From positions 3,162,001 through 3,226,000 of the forward strand of contig NZ_CP150144.1 in NCBI RefSeq assembly GCF_037963145.1: 64,000 nt of DNA. The letters are read 5' to 3'. Origin of the DNA: Oceanobacillus sp. FSL K6-2867. Its GTDB lineage: Bacteria > Bacillota > Bacilli > Bacillales > Amphibacillaceae. The first letter of the stretch is position 1. Every line of letters begins with the position of its first letter. The notes below the pieces were generated by a model. It did no database searches. It was not told the origin of the DNA and saw only the letters and a list, made by a program, of their open reading frames with translations. Below are positions 8,854 to 18,195 of this stretch, piece by piece. Both the position numbers and the translations under genes were made by a program.

Positions 8854-10089
8854 ATGATTAATATCTTGTGGGGATTAATGGGATGTGCGGGTATTATTTT
8901 GATCTCGTACTTGCTCTCTGAAAATAAAAAAGCGATTAATATATGGACTGTCAGCATGGGGTTTATTTCCCAAATTATTTTAGGATTTATCGTTTTGCAA
9001 TGGGATATTGGAATCAAGATTGTTGAGGTTGTTTCGAATGGAGTTTCGAAAGTAATGGATTATGGTGTAGAAGGGTTAGCCTTTGTATTTGGCTCTTTAG
9101 CAGATAAAGAAGGTCCAGCCGGTCCCATTTTTGCCATTAATGTTCTGGCAATCATGATATTCCTGTCCGCTCTCATCTCGTTGCTTTACTATTTTGGGAT
9201 CATGCAGTGGGGAGTCCGTGTGATTGGAGGAACCATATCAAAATTTATGAAGACGGGTTACGTAGAATCTACAAACGCAGCGTCCAATATATTCTTAGGT
9301 ATGACACAATCGTTTTTAACGGTAAAACCTTATATAAAAAATATGTCTAGATCACAAATATTTGCCATCATGGTAGGAGGGTTAGCCTCTGTTTCAGGTG
9401 CCGTTTTACTAGGTTTGGCTGCTATGGGGATTCCAATTAACTATTTATTATCAGCAGCAATTATGTCAGCACCTGCAGGTTTAATGATTGCCAAATTTAT
9501 GATACCGGAGACAGAACCCTTAAATCAAAATGAGTGGAATGAGGCGGATGAATTCTCAGGAGACTCTAAAAAAGATACCAGTATGATGGAAGTTATTGTA
9601 GAAGGATCCAACGATGGTTTGAAATTTGCTGTTAATGCTGTCATTATATTAATCTCTATCATTGGGCTTGTTGCTTTGCTTAATGGAATTCTAGGTGGAG
9701 TTGGATCATTAATTGGATTACCAAGTCTATCATTTGAGCTCATACTCGGATATATTTTTGCCCCTTTTGCTTTTATTATTGGAATACCATGGAATGAAGC
9801 AATCATGGCAGGGAATTTACTTGGGCAAAAAATTATTATCAATGAATTTGTCGCATTTGCATCTTTTTCATCGATTATCGAACAATTTTCCGAAAAGTCA
9901 ACTGCTGTTTTAACATTTGCACTTTCTGGTTTTGCAAATATCGGTTCAATCGGTATTATTTTAGGTGTTATGTTGGGAATCGCACCTAATCGAAAAAAGG
10001 AAATTCAAGATATGGCATTTAAGGCTTTAATAGCTGCTACATTAGCTAATTTATTAAATGGAGCAATCGCAGGTATATTCTTCTTTTAA
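8854..10089 (+). CDS. Concentrative nucleoside transporter (CNT/NupC family)
   Basis: A 411-aa membrane protein, the usual length for bacterial NupC-type transporters. The order is a helical N-terminus, the first re-entrant region (FGSLADKEGPAGPIFAINVL, about residues 80-99), the central SNIFLGMTQS motif at about 147-156 and the GGLASVSGAVL hairpin at about 175-185. These are hallmarks of H+/Na+-coupled nucleoside uptake. AAAGGAGG lies 8 bases before the ATG. The place between ribokinase and two nucleoside hydrolases supports import of ribonucleosides. A cytoplasmic insert at about residues 220-250 is rich in acidic residues. Confidence 0.9.
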   Translation: MINILWGLMGCAGIILISYLLSENKKAINIWTVSMGFISQIILGFIVLQWDIGIKIVEVVSNGVSKVMDYGVEGLAFVFGSLADKEGPAGPIFAINVLAIMIFLSALISLLYYFGIMQWGVRVIGGTISKFMKTGYVESTNAASNIFLGMTQSFLTVKPYIKNMSRSQIFAIMVGGLASVSGAVLLGLAAMGIPINYLLSAAIMSAPAGLMIAKFMIPETEPLNQNEWNEADEFSGDSKKDTSMMEVIVEGSNDGLKFAVNAVIILISIIGLVALLNGILGGVGSLIGLPSLSFELILGYIFAPFAFIIGIPWNEAIMAGNLLGQKIIINEFVAFASFSSIIEQFSEKSTAVLTFALSGFANIGSIGIILGVMLGIAPNRKKEIQDMAFKALIAATLANLLNGAIAGIFFF

Positions 10090-10094
10090 TTCTA

Positions 10095-10109
10095 ATGTAA
10101 GCGTATTAA
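10095..10109 (+). promoter_or_regulatory. Candidate cre (CcpA) site
   Basis: ATGTAAGCGTATTAA matches the consensus WTGNAANCGNWNNCW at all but one position. It lies just before the first nucleoside hydrolase gene. Catabolite repression of nucleoside use is plausible, but a single near-match is weak evidence. Confidence 0.3.
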
Positions 10110-10142
10110 AGATTGAAAATAATAATAAAGGGGAGATTTATG

Positions 10143-11081
10143 ATGGAAAAAGTAATTTTAGATGTAGATACTGGGATAGATGATGCATTAGCCATTCTGT
10201 ATGCAGCTGAAAGTAAGAAACTTGATATTTTGGGGATTACTGCTGTTAATGGGAATGTTCCGCTTGAATATGTGATGGAAAACAGTAAAAAGGTATTAAA
10301 ATTTTTAGGGAATAACGAGATCAAAGTGTATAAAGGAGCAAGCCGTCCCATTTTGACAGAACCACATCATGAATTTCGAGTGCATGGGGAGGATGGAATT
10401 GGCGGCGCATTAAATGATATCCATGTTGATGAGGAAGATCCTAATCTGTTTGCACCGGATTTCATTATTGAACAGGCATACAAACATCAAGGTGATTTGA
10501 CATTAATTATGGTTGGCCCGTTGACAAATCTTGCTTTAGCACTTCGTAAGGAACCAAACTTGGAACATTGGGTTAAAAATGTCGTGGTGATGGGTGGACT
10601 TGTTTCTGAAAGTGGGAAAGGAAATAAACTTCCAAACTCAGAGTTTAATATTTATGCCGATGCTGAAGCTGCTAAAATGGTGTTTCACTCTGGTATCCCG
10701 GTCAAACTAGTAAGCTTGGACGTGACGTTAAAAACATTCTTAACTAGAGAACGGATGGAAGAGTTACAGGGGAGCAAATATTACGATTTTGTGATTAAAA
10801 GTACCGAAGTCTTTCGGGGGTTCAGCAAGAAAAGATATGGAATAGATGGTTGCGCACTTCATGATCCATTAACTGTTGGTGTTGTATTAGACCCAACGCT
10901 CGTAAAAACTGCAAAGTATTTTGTAGATGTCGAGACGAAGAGTGATTTAAGCTATGGACAAACGATATGTGATTTTAGAAACATTTGGGAGAAGGAGCCA
11001 AATGTCGAAATTTGTCTTGATGTTGATCACGAAAGATTTATTACCTTGTTTATTGATGCTTTAAAAAGCGTAAAAGCATAG
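10143..11081 (+). CDS. Ribonucleoside hydrolase (inosine-uridine preferring family)
   Basis: A 312-aa protein of the IunH/Rih family. The N-terminal Ca2+ and catalytic motif is DVDTGIDDA at about residues 6-14, followed by VHGEDGIGG. MVGPLTNLALAL lies near 123 and EFNIYADAEAA near 165, all typical. The reaction is nucleoside plus water to base plus ribose in the cytoplasm. Two adjacent ATGs exist at 10140 and 10143; AAGGGGAG favours the second by spacing. A second, different family member follows 73 bases later, so the two may split purine and pyrimidine nucleosides. Ribose would go to the ribokinase upstream. Confidence 0.9.
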   Translation: MEKVILDVDTGIDDALAILYAAESKKLDILGITAVNGNVPLEYVMENSKKVLKFLGNNEIKVYKGASRPILTEPHHEFRVHGEDGIGGALNDIHVDEEDPNLFAPDFIIEQAYKHQGDLTLIMVGPLTNLALALRKEPNLEHWVKNVVVMGGLVSESGKGNKLPNSEFNIYADAEAAKMVFHSGIPVKLVSLDVTLKTFLTRERMEELQGSKYYDFVIKSTEVFRGFSKKRYGIDGCALHDPLTVGVVLDPTLVKTAKYFVDVETKSDLSYGQTICDFRNIWEKEPNVEICLDVDHERFITLFIDALKSVKA

Positions 11082-11153
11082 AGGAACAGAAAATTGTTTG
11101 AATTACTAGTTTGTGATGATTAACATAAAACGTAAATGCAGGGGGATTTTATT

Positions 11154-12071
11154 ATGAAACCAATTATTATTGATACAGATCCTGGGATTGATGATATTGT
11201 TGCATTAACTGCAGCGTTATTTTCTGAGAAACTTGATGTGAAATTAATAACAACGGTTGGTGGTAACGTTGGTATTGAAAACACAACAAAAAATGCTATT
11301 GATCTTGTAACCTTTTTAGAAAAGGATACGCGGGTTGCAAAGGGATTTGGTGAACCACTATTAAGATCAGCAAAAACGGCAACTCAGGTGCATGGAAACA
11401 GTGGTATCGGCGAATATAAATTTGAAGCAGAACCGAATCCTGCTATACTTTCTAATGAGAATGCCGTTATAGAATTGAGAAATACGATTATGAATGCTGC
11501 TGAACCTGTAACGCTTGTACCAATTGGGCCACTTACGAATATTGCACTTCTGTTTAAAACATTCCCAGAAGTTAAAGCGAATATTGCTGAGGTTGTGTTG
11601 ATGGGTGGAGCGGTTGAAGGTGGTAATGCAACACCTGTAGCGGAATTCAATATTTATGCAGATCCACATGCAGCGAAGATTGTTTTCGATACCGATATTA
11701 AAATTGTCATGTGCGGACTTGATGTCACTCGTCTGACAAGTGTCACCATGGGGGATGTTATGAAGGTGAAGGACCATGGCAGTATCGGCAAAATGATTTA
11801 TGAGATGCTGCATTATTATAAAAACGCCTATTCAAATGAAGCTATTGCAATACATGATTTATGTACCATTTTTTACCTGACAAAACCTGAATTCTTTACT
11901 GTTAAACAGGCAAAAGTAGATGTGGTGACAGAAGGTCCAGCAGCAGGATGTACGGTAACGAATTATATAGATGGTGGCAATGTTTCCGTTTGTGTGGACG
12001 CAAATGTGAAAGCGTTTCGGGAGGAATTTGTAAACGTATTTCAAGAGATTAATAGTAATGTAATGTGCTAA
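11154..12071 (+). CDS. Ribonucleoside hydrolase, second family member
   Basis: A 305-aa nucleoside hydrolase with IDTDPGIDDIVAL at about residues 6-18, VHGNSGIGE, LVPIGPLTNIALL near 120 and EFNIYADPHAA near 160. The canonical DTDPGxDD start is better kept than in the preceding paralogue. It lacks close similarity to that paralogue outside the motifs, so this is an old divergence rather than a fresh duplication. The ATG at 11154 follows AGGGGGATTTT. It is the last gene of the nucleoside operon. Exact base preference cannot be read from sequence. Confidence 0.9.
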   Translation: MKPIIIDTDPGIDDIVALTAALFSEKLDVKLITTVGGNVGIENTTKNAIDLVTFLEKDTRVAKGFGEPLLRSAKTATQVHGNSGIGEYKFEAEPNPAILSNENAVIELRNTIMNAAEPVTLVPIGPLTNIALLFKTFPEVKANIAEVVLMGGAVEGGNATPVAEFNIYADPHAAKIVFDTDIKIVMCGLDVTRLTSVTMGDVMKVKDHGSIGKMIYEMLHYYKNAYSNEAIAIHDLCTIFYLTKPEFFTVKQAKVDVVTEGPAAGCTVTNYIDGGNVSVCVDANVKAFREEFVNVFQEINSNVMC

Positions 12072-12254
12072 AGTTTGCGATTTGTTTGGGGCAAATCTAT
12101 AGAAGAATCCAAAGGCATTAGAATATCAAGAGGATTAGATTTTTCCCTATTCGAATTAGTCCCAAACAATGTTAGTTTTAACTGAATAGATGGGGTTACA
12201 TTTGATCATGTTATTGTCGATAACAAGGCACACCTGCACAAACAAATAATATGG

Positions 12255-12323
12255 ACAAGCCGATTCTAAGTATTAGCTGGCAGGACTTAACCTTTTCCAG
12301 CTTCTGCAAAGTATCGGCTTGTT
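12255..12323. repeat. Long imperfect hairpin, related to the one at 15188
   Basis: ACAAGCCGAT (12255-12264) pairs with ATCGGCTTGT (12314-12323), and inside it AGCTGG (12275-12280) pairs with CCAGCT (12297-12302). A hairpin sharing the AAGCCGATTC arm lies at 15188-15233. Each sits just before the 3' end of a copy, remnant or intact, of the same small minus-strand gene. They look like part of the duplicated unit and may act as bidirectional terminators. The rest of 12072-12729 holds no gene apart from the remnant at 12338. Confidence 0.55.
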
Positions 12324-12337
12324 CTTTCGATGTTCTG

Positions 12338-12411
12338 TTATGAGCTTCTCCAGGCTAATGTATCTTGAATGATCTTCAAGTGCACACCAACCCATGCTTT
12401 TTCTCGATAAA
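12338..12411 (-). pseudogene. 3'-end remnant of the small membrane-protein gene at 15336
   Basis: On the minus strand this stretch reads KAWVGVHLKIIQDTLAWRSS-stop. The intact gene at 15336-15734 ends KAWAGVHTKIIQDILARRSS-stop. The DNA match continues in the same order on both sides of the stop codon (GAGCTTCT, CTTGAATGATCTTC, GTGCACACC). Only the last 20 or so codons survive. The remnant marks the start of the first copy of a duplicated unit. Confidence 0.75.
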
Positions 12412-12729
12412 AACAATCAAGAGCCCACCTCTGTCCAGATGCAATATCTATCTTCAGTACTATCTTTTACTCTTTCATACCTTCACACTGAAATACATCT
12501 CTCCTATTCAAACCCTATCGCTACAACTACCAACTAAGTTTTTTACTGCTTTTCTACACAAAACGACATGGGTACTCTGTCTTAAGATAATAGAAATAAT
12601 AAGCTAGTGTTAAGATTCATGGGTCATGGGAATGATTTCCCCCATCCACCCTAGTAAACTCCATTATAATTTGGAAGAATATAAATAAATAAATAAAATA
12701 AAGTCGTTTTTTAGGGAGTGGAATCGGTT

Positions 12730-14088
12730 TTGGAAATCTATTTAATGATCCTATTCTACTTATGTTTGCTTTTTCCGGTACTCCATCTATTCCATTGCTT
12801 ACCATGGTTTAGTTTAAAGGGAGAAAACGATAAACATAAGTTGGCGTCAGAAAAAGGGATAAGTATTTTAGTCCCTTGCTATAATGAGGAAAGAATTATT
12901 GAAACATCGATCAACAGTATGAAATCATTAGCATATGAAAATTTTGAAGTGATTTATATCAATGATGGTTCATCCGATCATACATTTCATCTCTTGCAAA
13001 AATATTTAGAGTTGGAGACATTGTGGAAAACACCATTAAATCAACTCTCATCTCAAGAGGTAGTGGGTACATATCAATCAAAGCGTTACCCGAATATTTA
13101 TGTTGTCGATAAATTAAATGGTGGAAAAGCGGATGCGTTAAATGCGGGAGTAGAATATTCCAGAAAAGAATTGGTTGTCACATTAGATGCGGATACTGTG
13201 TTAACAGAGCAAGCCTTAACTGCAGTCAACGATAAATTTGAAGATGAGAATGTCGTTGCGGCAGGTGGGATGGTGCATGTTTTGCAAACCAAAACAGCTA
13301 ATCCCCTAAATAAGCTTTCTCTTTCTAAAGCAAATATGCTGCTGCGCGTGCAAATGCTAGATTTTATAAAAGCATTTTATATTACGAAAATATCGCTTGC
13401 ACGTTTTCAAGGGCTAGCTATTATATCGGGAGCATTTGGCATCTTTAAGAAGGATCTACTGATTGAAGTCGGTGGCTATCGATCATCGGTGGGCGAAGAC
13501 ATTGACATTACATTAAAAATCCAGCGATACATTTCCAAAAAGAAGAACAGGAAAAAGAAAGTCGTACTCATATCAGATGCCATTAGCTACACGGAATTAC
13601 CGGAAACGTGGAAAGACTTATTTAAGCAGCGTATACGCTGGCAAAAAGGATATATGGATTGCTTTGTTCACTTTCTGCCTTTCCTTTTGAAGACATTATT
13701 TACAAAGTCTGTTTCTTTTTTCTATATCGTTGAATCATTTGTAGTAGCAATACTAGCAGCTTATATCACAGCAGGAGTATTTATTTATACAGCAATAACA
13801 GGTTATTCTCCTGCACTGATTAGCTTTATTCTTCTCTATTTAGTGTATATATTTTTATTTAACCTTATTTACACTACAATGGCAATTAGACAAGTAAAAC
13901 GGTATGGATTCTCATTTGAAAAGGGGGACCGGTTTCGCTTATTGCTAACGGTTCTCTATGATATTTTTGTGCATCGATTTGTTACGATGTACTTCGTTAT
14001 GTACGGAAGCGTTGCTTATTTCTTTAATCGAGACTGGAAAAAGGTTGCTCGAACCGGAAGAAATTATGAAACAGATGTGGCTTCATAG
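12730..14088 (+). CDS. Processive family-2 glycosyltransferase (PgaC/IcaA or hyaluronan-synthase type)
   Basis: A 452-aa membrane glycosyltransferase. An N-terminal membrane segment (about 5-27) is followed by a GT-A domain with NDGSSD at 78-83, LDADT at 152-156 (Asp153/Asp155), GED with the catalytic-base Asp257 and the processivity motif QRIRW at 300-304. At least three C-terminal membrane helices follow. Enzymes of this plan polymerise a UDP-sugar into an exported polysaccharide. The TTG at 12730 has GGGAGTGG at good spacing; GTG at 12718 overlaps that site. An LCP gene follows 70 bases later, suggesting the polymer is attached to the wall. A deleted copy of this gene lies at 18477. Confidence 0.85.
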   Translation: MEIYLMILFYLCLLFPVLHLFHCLPWFSLKGENDKHKLASEKGISILVPCYNEERIIETSINSMKSLAYENFEVIYINDGSSDHTFHLLQKYLELETLWKTPLNQLSSQEVVGTYQSKRYPNIYVVDKLNGGKADALNAGVEYSRKELVVTLDADTVLTEQALTAVNDKFEDENVVAAGGMVHVLQTKTANPLNKLSLSKANMLLRVQMLDFIKAFYITKISLARFQGLAIISGAFGIFKKDLLIEVGGYRSSVGEDIDITLKIQRYISKKKNRKKKVVLISDAISYTELPETWKDLFKQRIRWQKGYMDCFVHFLPFLLKTLFTKSVSFFYIVESFVVAILAAYITAGVFIYTAITGYSPALISFILLYLVYIFLFNLIYTTMAIRQVKRYGFSFEKGDRFRLLLTVLYDIFVHRFVTMYFVMYGSVAYFFNRDWKKVARTGRNYETDVAS

Positions 14089-14158
14089 GAAGCAACTTGA
14101 ACTACAGTTGTTGTGTAACCAACCAGAATAAAGTGAAGCGATAGGCGAGGATAAAATA

Positions 14159-15097
14159 ATGAATAGAGATATGTTAAAGAAAATTGTACTAATTGTAGTC
14201 ACTGTTTTAGTTGTTGGGATTGTAACAACTGGCAGCTATGCCTGGAATTTATTTACGTCTGCCATGACAGATATTCAGGAAGAAATAGATTACAAGAAAA
14301 CAGAAAAACGACTGCAAAACATCGATCTTGCAGAGGGCGATCCCATATCTGTTTTGCTGATGGGAATTGACGAACCTGAAGGAAAGAAAGACATTTATCG
14401 TCGTTCCGATACACTTATTTACTTAACGTTAAACCCGGATACTAAATCAACCCATATGGTAAGTATACCCCGTGACACACTGACTGAAATAGTTGGACAT
14501 GGAAAGAAAGATAAAATCAACCATTCTTATGCGTTTGGAGGCACAGCAATGACATTAAGAACGGTGGAAAAATTCCTAAATGCTCCGGTTGACTATTTCG
14601 TGAAAGTAGACATGAAAGGATTCCAAGACATTGTGGATGCGGTAGACGGTATTGAAGTAACGAACTCATTTGAGTTTACACAGGATGACTTTACCTTTGA
14701 AAAAGGACCAATTCATCTAGGAGGAGAAGAAGCCTTATCCTATATTCGGATGCGGAAAGAGGATCCAAAAGGAGATTTCGGTCGCCAGAAAAGACAGCGA
14801 CAAGTTATCCAAGCCCTTTTAGAAAAAGGGAGTACCTTACCAGGCTTAACATCTTCTATTACGAACCTTGAGGAGATTATCACCTCTGTTTCAGGCAGTG
14901 TCAGAACAAACTTAGGCTTAAAGGAAATGTGGGATATCCAATCGAATTACGTTGATGCTCTTCGTCATATTAAAGAGCACGAAATAGAAGGAAAAGAAAC
15001 GAAAGAAAGTAAAGTTTTTTACTATATACCTGATGATGAGAAAATGAAGCAGCTTTCTAAGGATTTAAATGAGCAGTTGGGGAGAAGTGGGGAATAA
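14159..15097 (+). CDS. LCP-family wall-polymer ligase (copy A)
   Basis: A 312-aa LytR-CpsA-Psr protein. One N-terminal membrane segment (about 8-30) is followed by an extracellular LCP domain at about 60-225. It has LLMGID, RRSDTLIY, SIPRDT and DKINHSYAFGG, then YIRMRKEDPKGDFGRQKRQRQ. Arg197, Arg199 and Arg209 fall in the conserved motifs that hold the lipid pyrophosphate in characterised LCP proteins. Such enzymes move undecaprenyl-linked polymers onto peptidoglycan. It probably works with the glycosyltransferase just upstream. The paralogue at 18667 keeps most of the sequence but loses two of these arginines. The C-terminus is a short charged tail. Confidence 0.9.
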   Translation: MNRDMLKKIVLIVVTVLVVGIVTTGSYAWNLFTSAMTDIQEEIDYKKTEKRLQNIDLAEGDPISVLLMGIDEPEGKKDIYRRSDTLIYLTLNPDTKSTHMVSIPRDTLTEIVGHGKKDKINHSYAFGGTAMTLRTVEKFLNAPVDYFVKVDMKGFQDIVDAVDGIEVTNSFEFTQDDFTFEKGPIHLGGEEALSYIRMRKEDPKGDFGRQKRQRQVIQALLEKGSTLPGLTSSITNLEEIITSVSGSVRTNLGLKEMWDIQSNYVDALRHIKEHEIEGKETKESKVFYYIPDDEKMKQLSKDLNEQLGRSGE

Positions 15098-15187
15098 GTT
15101 TTTTCGAGAGAAATATATGCAATTAGTGCTTTTTTAAACAAACTTTTCTTGAACGAAAAAAACCAAGGCAAGGCTTCAACTCGCAAT

Positions 15188-15233
15188 AACAATAAGCCGA
15201 TTCAAGTTATTGTCTTGTTTCCGGCTTATTGTT
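15188..15233 (+). terminator. Stem-loop after LCP copy A
   Basis: AACAATAAGCCG and CGGCTTATTGTT form a perfect 12-bp stem with a 22-base loop, followed by AATTAAT. It is probably a two-way terminator between the LCP gene and the converging small membrane-protein gene. It resembles the hairpin at 12255. Confidence 0.65.
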
Positions 15234-15335
15234 AATTAATGGTCCAATTACTGACGTTTCAACCCTGTTAGTGGAATCCGATTGTATATGAAAAAGAACT
15301 CCCGCAAAGAATCGCGATGTTCCTTCGATGTTCTG

Positions 15336-15734
15336 CTAGGAGCTTCTTCTCGCTAAAATATCTTGAATGATCTTCGTGTGCACACCAGCCCATGCTTTTT
15401 CTTTAAAATGCAGAATCAAGCTAATCGTGAGTAAAATTAAGTAAATGATGGAGAAAATCACCCAATTTGTACTTCCATCGTGAAAGAGGAAATTTTCCAA
15501 TGGATTCGCAAAGAGAAAGAGCAGCCATGGTATAGCAGTTGCAAAAATTGGAATGATTCCAATCCCGCTTTTTTCTTTTACTATTTGGTAATAAATTAAT
15601 TGTAATGTTTCACTGTCGAGTGATTGATAAAATTCTTTAATGGTTGCCGCTTCCTTTAAATATGGGCTTTTCTTTATGTCTTCACTTGGCATCTCTCTTA
15701 GTCGAAGATAGAGTTTATGTGCATCTCCACGCAT
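15336..15734 (-). CDS. Small two-helix membrane protein, function unknown
   Basis: About 132 aa. A soluble N-terminal part contains LYLRLREMPSEDIKKSPYL, then two hydrophobic helices follow (IIPIFATAIPWLLFLFA and WVIFSIIYLILLTISLIL), then a short basic end. I do not recognise the family. The start is uncertain: ATG at 15734 has GAGG 6 bases upstream, while an earlier in-frame ATG at 15764 precedes a GAGGAGGAG stretch that would otherwise serve as ribosome site. A 3' remnant of a second copy is at 12338, so the gene was duplicated together with the glycosyltransferase and LCP genes. Confidence 0.55.
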   Translation of the reverse strand: MRGDAHKLYLRLREMPSEDIKKSPYLKEAATIKEFYQSLDSETLQLIYYQIVKEKSGIGIIPIFATAIPWLLFLFANPLENFLFHDGSTNWVIFSIIYLILLTISLILHFKEKAWAGVHTKIIQDILARRSS

Positions 15735-15981
15735 CGAAAACCTCAGGTAAACTCCTCCTCTCATATAGAACTGACATTACTACCATTTGTAAAATAGCTA
15801 AAATAATACATGCATTGGAATACTTGCCTGTTTTTGCTGCATTATTGAATTACATTTAACGTTTAATTACGCGCGATGTAAGGATTCATTGCGTTTTTCA
15901 TGTCATAAGAGTTTACTGAAGGTATTTTTTAGCAGAATTACATTATCAATTAAATTATCACCTCGCTCTGACAGAGTATGA

Positions 15982-16524
15982 TTACCTGTTATTTATCCCG
16001 TGCTGCAAATAAACAATTTCTTCCGCAAGCGCTTGAATCCTTTCCGAAACACGTTCATCTATAATTTCATCGCTGTCTTCATTAAAGGAATTATTGTGGA
16101 CGAAGACATTGCCTGTCGGAACTAATCCTTTGAAGTAGGATAAGATGGATCTTAAATGATATTCCATTACAAGAAAGTGTTTGTTTGACCACCCAGTCGC
16201 AACCATGCCTGTCACTTTATGTTTAAATACATATTCGGGTAAGTGATCTAACAGATTTTTTAAAGCTCCTGAAATAGATGCTTGATAAATCGGTGTCCCA
16301 AACACGAGGAAATCTGCAGAGGTAATTTTTTGAACCACATTCCAAGTATCTTCGTTATATGCTATTAATGGGGATCCATTAAATAATTCAATTTCATAGT
16401 CCCTTAAATCGATTAATTCAGTCTGTATGCTTGAATCGAAATGCTGTGCCGCGACTAAAACATCATTTACAACGATGGATGTCTTTTCACCAGCAAGTGC
16501 TCCTGATAGGCCAACAAGTTTCAT
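15982..16524 (-). CDS. NADPH-dependent FMN reductase family protein
   Basis: A 180-aa flavodoxin-fold protein. The N-terminal phosphate-binding segment is LSGALAGEKTS at about residues 5-15, and FGTPIYQASISGALKNLLDH at about 75-94 is the family's second flavin-binding signature. SsuE/azoreductase-like members reduce FMN or small electrophiles with NAD(P)H. It stands alone, so its partner is unknown. The ATG at 16524 has no strong Shine-Dalgarno; GAGGTAGAAAT lies just upstream. The gene lies inside the second copy of the duplicated wall-polymer unit and is not part of the first copy. Confidence 0.8.
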   Translation of the reverse strand: MKLVGLSGALAGEKTSIVVNDVLVAAQHFDSSIQTELIDLRDYEIELFNGSPLIAYNEDTWNVVQKITSADFLVFGTPIYQASISGALKNLLDHLPEYVFKHKVTGMVATGWSNKHFLVMEYHLRSILSYFKGLVPTGNVFVHNNSFNEDSDEIIDERVSERIQALAEEIVYLQHGINNR

Positions 16525-16838
16525 TATTTCTACCTCATTTCAATTATTATTTATTAAATCTGCTCTAGCATAGTACGAGTTTATCATTTAAGGTGGAAAG
16601 GTTCTATTTTCGGGATTATGCTGGAGATGTTGCTGGTTTATAATATCCTCATTGCGATATTAAATGAAGACAGCTGAATAAAGCACGGCTAAAAATCCCA
16701 TTTTAGGTTGATTACATACTTTATACCCATAAAACGGAAATTAAGGTACTAACGATTCATTCTTCGGATTTTGTATATAAATTTACCTAAAACTTATATA
16801 TCATAAGTAATAAATACATTGGAGGGATGAAAAGAAAA
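16525..16838. other. Intergenic stretch between divergent genes
   Basis: About 310 bases lie between the FMN reductase gene and the next membrane-protein gene. It is AT-rich and must hold both promoters, but no clear -35/-10 pair stands out. No gene or repeat was seen. Confidence 0.4.
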
Positions 16839-17435
16839 ATGGATAGTCAAAACCAAAATGAAGTAGCAGCAGATAATAAAGGAAAGGAAGGACAGCTTGG
16901 TAACTACTTTCAATATGTAGTGCAGGTCATAAAGAATCCAGATTATATTCTTTCAGATGAGACGCAAGGCAAGCAGCAATTTGGACTTATAACATTAATA
17001 GCTTTTCTCGGCCTCATTTTACTAAGTAATATTGTTGGTATCTTTACTTATTTAGATGCATTGCGTTACTTAGGATTCAGTGATTACTTTGATTATTTTG
17101 AACGCACTCTTGCTTACGGGGCAGCACTAGCTTTATTGATTTTTGTTTTTAAAAATGTCGCTAATAAAAACGGAAAAGCATATGATCTGAACTTTTTCTT
17201 TGAAAAACTGGGGGCTATGCTTGTTGTTCCAGCCATATTATTAATCGTATCCATTCCGTTAGAGCTAGTAGATATCACTATTTATTCATGGTTCAGCTCA
17301 TTAGCATATACATTTTTGTATTTATCTATATTTTTGATTTCTTATTTCTTTGTTGCTAAAAACAACTTAAAGACAGCGGTATTGTTCGTCGCTGGTTTCT
17401 ATTTTGTTTACCGGGTTATTTATTTAATTCTTTGA
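16839..17435 (+). CDS. Five-helix membrane protein, function unknown
   Basis: About 198 aa. A charged N-terminal tail of about 45 residues ends in a VIKNPDYIL segment and is followed by roughly five membrane helices. The layout resembles Yip1-like and related small Bacillus membrane proteins, but I cannot name the family. GGAGGG directly abuts an upstream in-frame ATG at 16827, so the ATG at 16839 is the more likely start, though its spacing is long. It converges on the secreted-protein gene at 17546, with a strong shared terminator between. No functional link to neighbours is evident. Confidence 0.6.
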   Translation: MDSQNQNEVAADNKGKEGQLGNYFQYVVQVIKNPDYILSDETQGKQQFGLITLIAFLGLILLSNIVGIFTYLDALRYLGFSDYFDYFERTLAYGAALALLIFVFKNVANKNGKAYDLNFFFEKLGAMLVVPAILLIVSIPLELVDITIYSWFSSLAYTFLYLSIFLISYFFVAKNNLKTAVLFVAGFYFVYRVIYLIL

Positions 17436-17463
17436 GTGTGAAAGGCATTTATTACTTCAGTGG

Positions 17464-17520
17464 TGAACTGCCCCCCAATTGTTTATCAATCTCTAACAAT
17501 TGGAGGTGCAGTTCAGTTTT
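17464..17520. terminator. Bidirectional terminator between convergent genes
   Basis: TGAACTGC pairs with GCAGTTCA and the inner CCAATTGTT pairs with AACAATTGG, followed by GTTTT. It separates the five-helix membrane protein gene from the secreted-protein gene. Confidence 0.85.
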
Positions 17521-17545
17521 AGAGCACTTTTTCATCAAACTGGAA

Positions 17546-17953
17546 TTAATCATAGGCATATACAATCGAATTTCCACCTGAATATTTTTTTAAATAAAAC
17601 TCGGCTTGATCACCATCGACATATCCACCGATGTTTCTAAAGACATGACAGCCATTCTCATCAAAATCATCACTGCCGGCTGTTTTAAAGTAGAGACCTC
17701 TAGTACCATTAGAATATACTGCATCATCTCTATTATATGGATCTTCTTCATACAGCTGATAAAAACCTGGTTGACTATCAGAACTGAGGCAAATTTTAAA
17801 ATCGCCTCCACCTGATAGAAAGATTTCACTTTGGTTGGTAAATTCATCGCTCCCTTGAGGATCCCAATCCCCAGTTCCATATGCATATGAAGTGGCTGGG
17901 ATACTTGCCAATGAAAGTGCGAAAAAAGCCAAAAGCAGACCTATACGCTTCAT
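17546..17953 (-). CDS. Small secreted protein, function unknown
   Basis: A 135-aa protein with a clear signal peptide: MKRIG, a hydrophobic core and a probable cleavage after ATSYA at about residue 24. The mature part is acidic and rich in Gly, Asp, Tyr and aromatic residues (GTGDWDPQGSDEF; FLSGGGDF), and contains two cysteines that could pair. It reads like a small beta-rich exported protein. I do not recognise a domain. The ATG at 17953 has GGGAGGG upstream; the earlier in-frame ATG at 17968 overlaps that site. It is monocistronic and ends at a shared terminator. Confidence 0.65.
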   Translation of the reverse strand: MKRIGLLLAFFALSLASIPATSYAYGTGDWDPQGSDEFTNQSEIFLSGGGDFKICLSSDSQPGFYQLYEEDPYNRDDAVYSNGTRGLYFKTAGSDDFDENGCHVFRNIGGYVDGDQAEFYLKKYSGGNSIVYAYD

Positions 17954-18195
17954 TATTTTCCCTCCCATTTTGATTAAAAAGGTTAATAATTAACAACAAA
18001 AATTGTTATAGAAAATAATAACATTCCTTAACCTGTCCTTTAATGAGTCAATATCCCTGTTTTCTGTAAATGGGTTTTTGAATGAAAAACTGCTTTATAC
18101 GCCAATGAAATGGATGATAGTTAATTATTACTGCCTGTTTTTTAATAGAAAACACCATATCTGCTCAATTACTCAAAACGCAAATGAATCATCTG

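Noticed and set aside
12365..12607. 80-codon plus-strand frame
   Set aside because: It crosses the minus-strand gene remnant and duplicated non-coding DNA, and has no ribosome site. A similar short frame at 18184-18369 comes from the same duplication.
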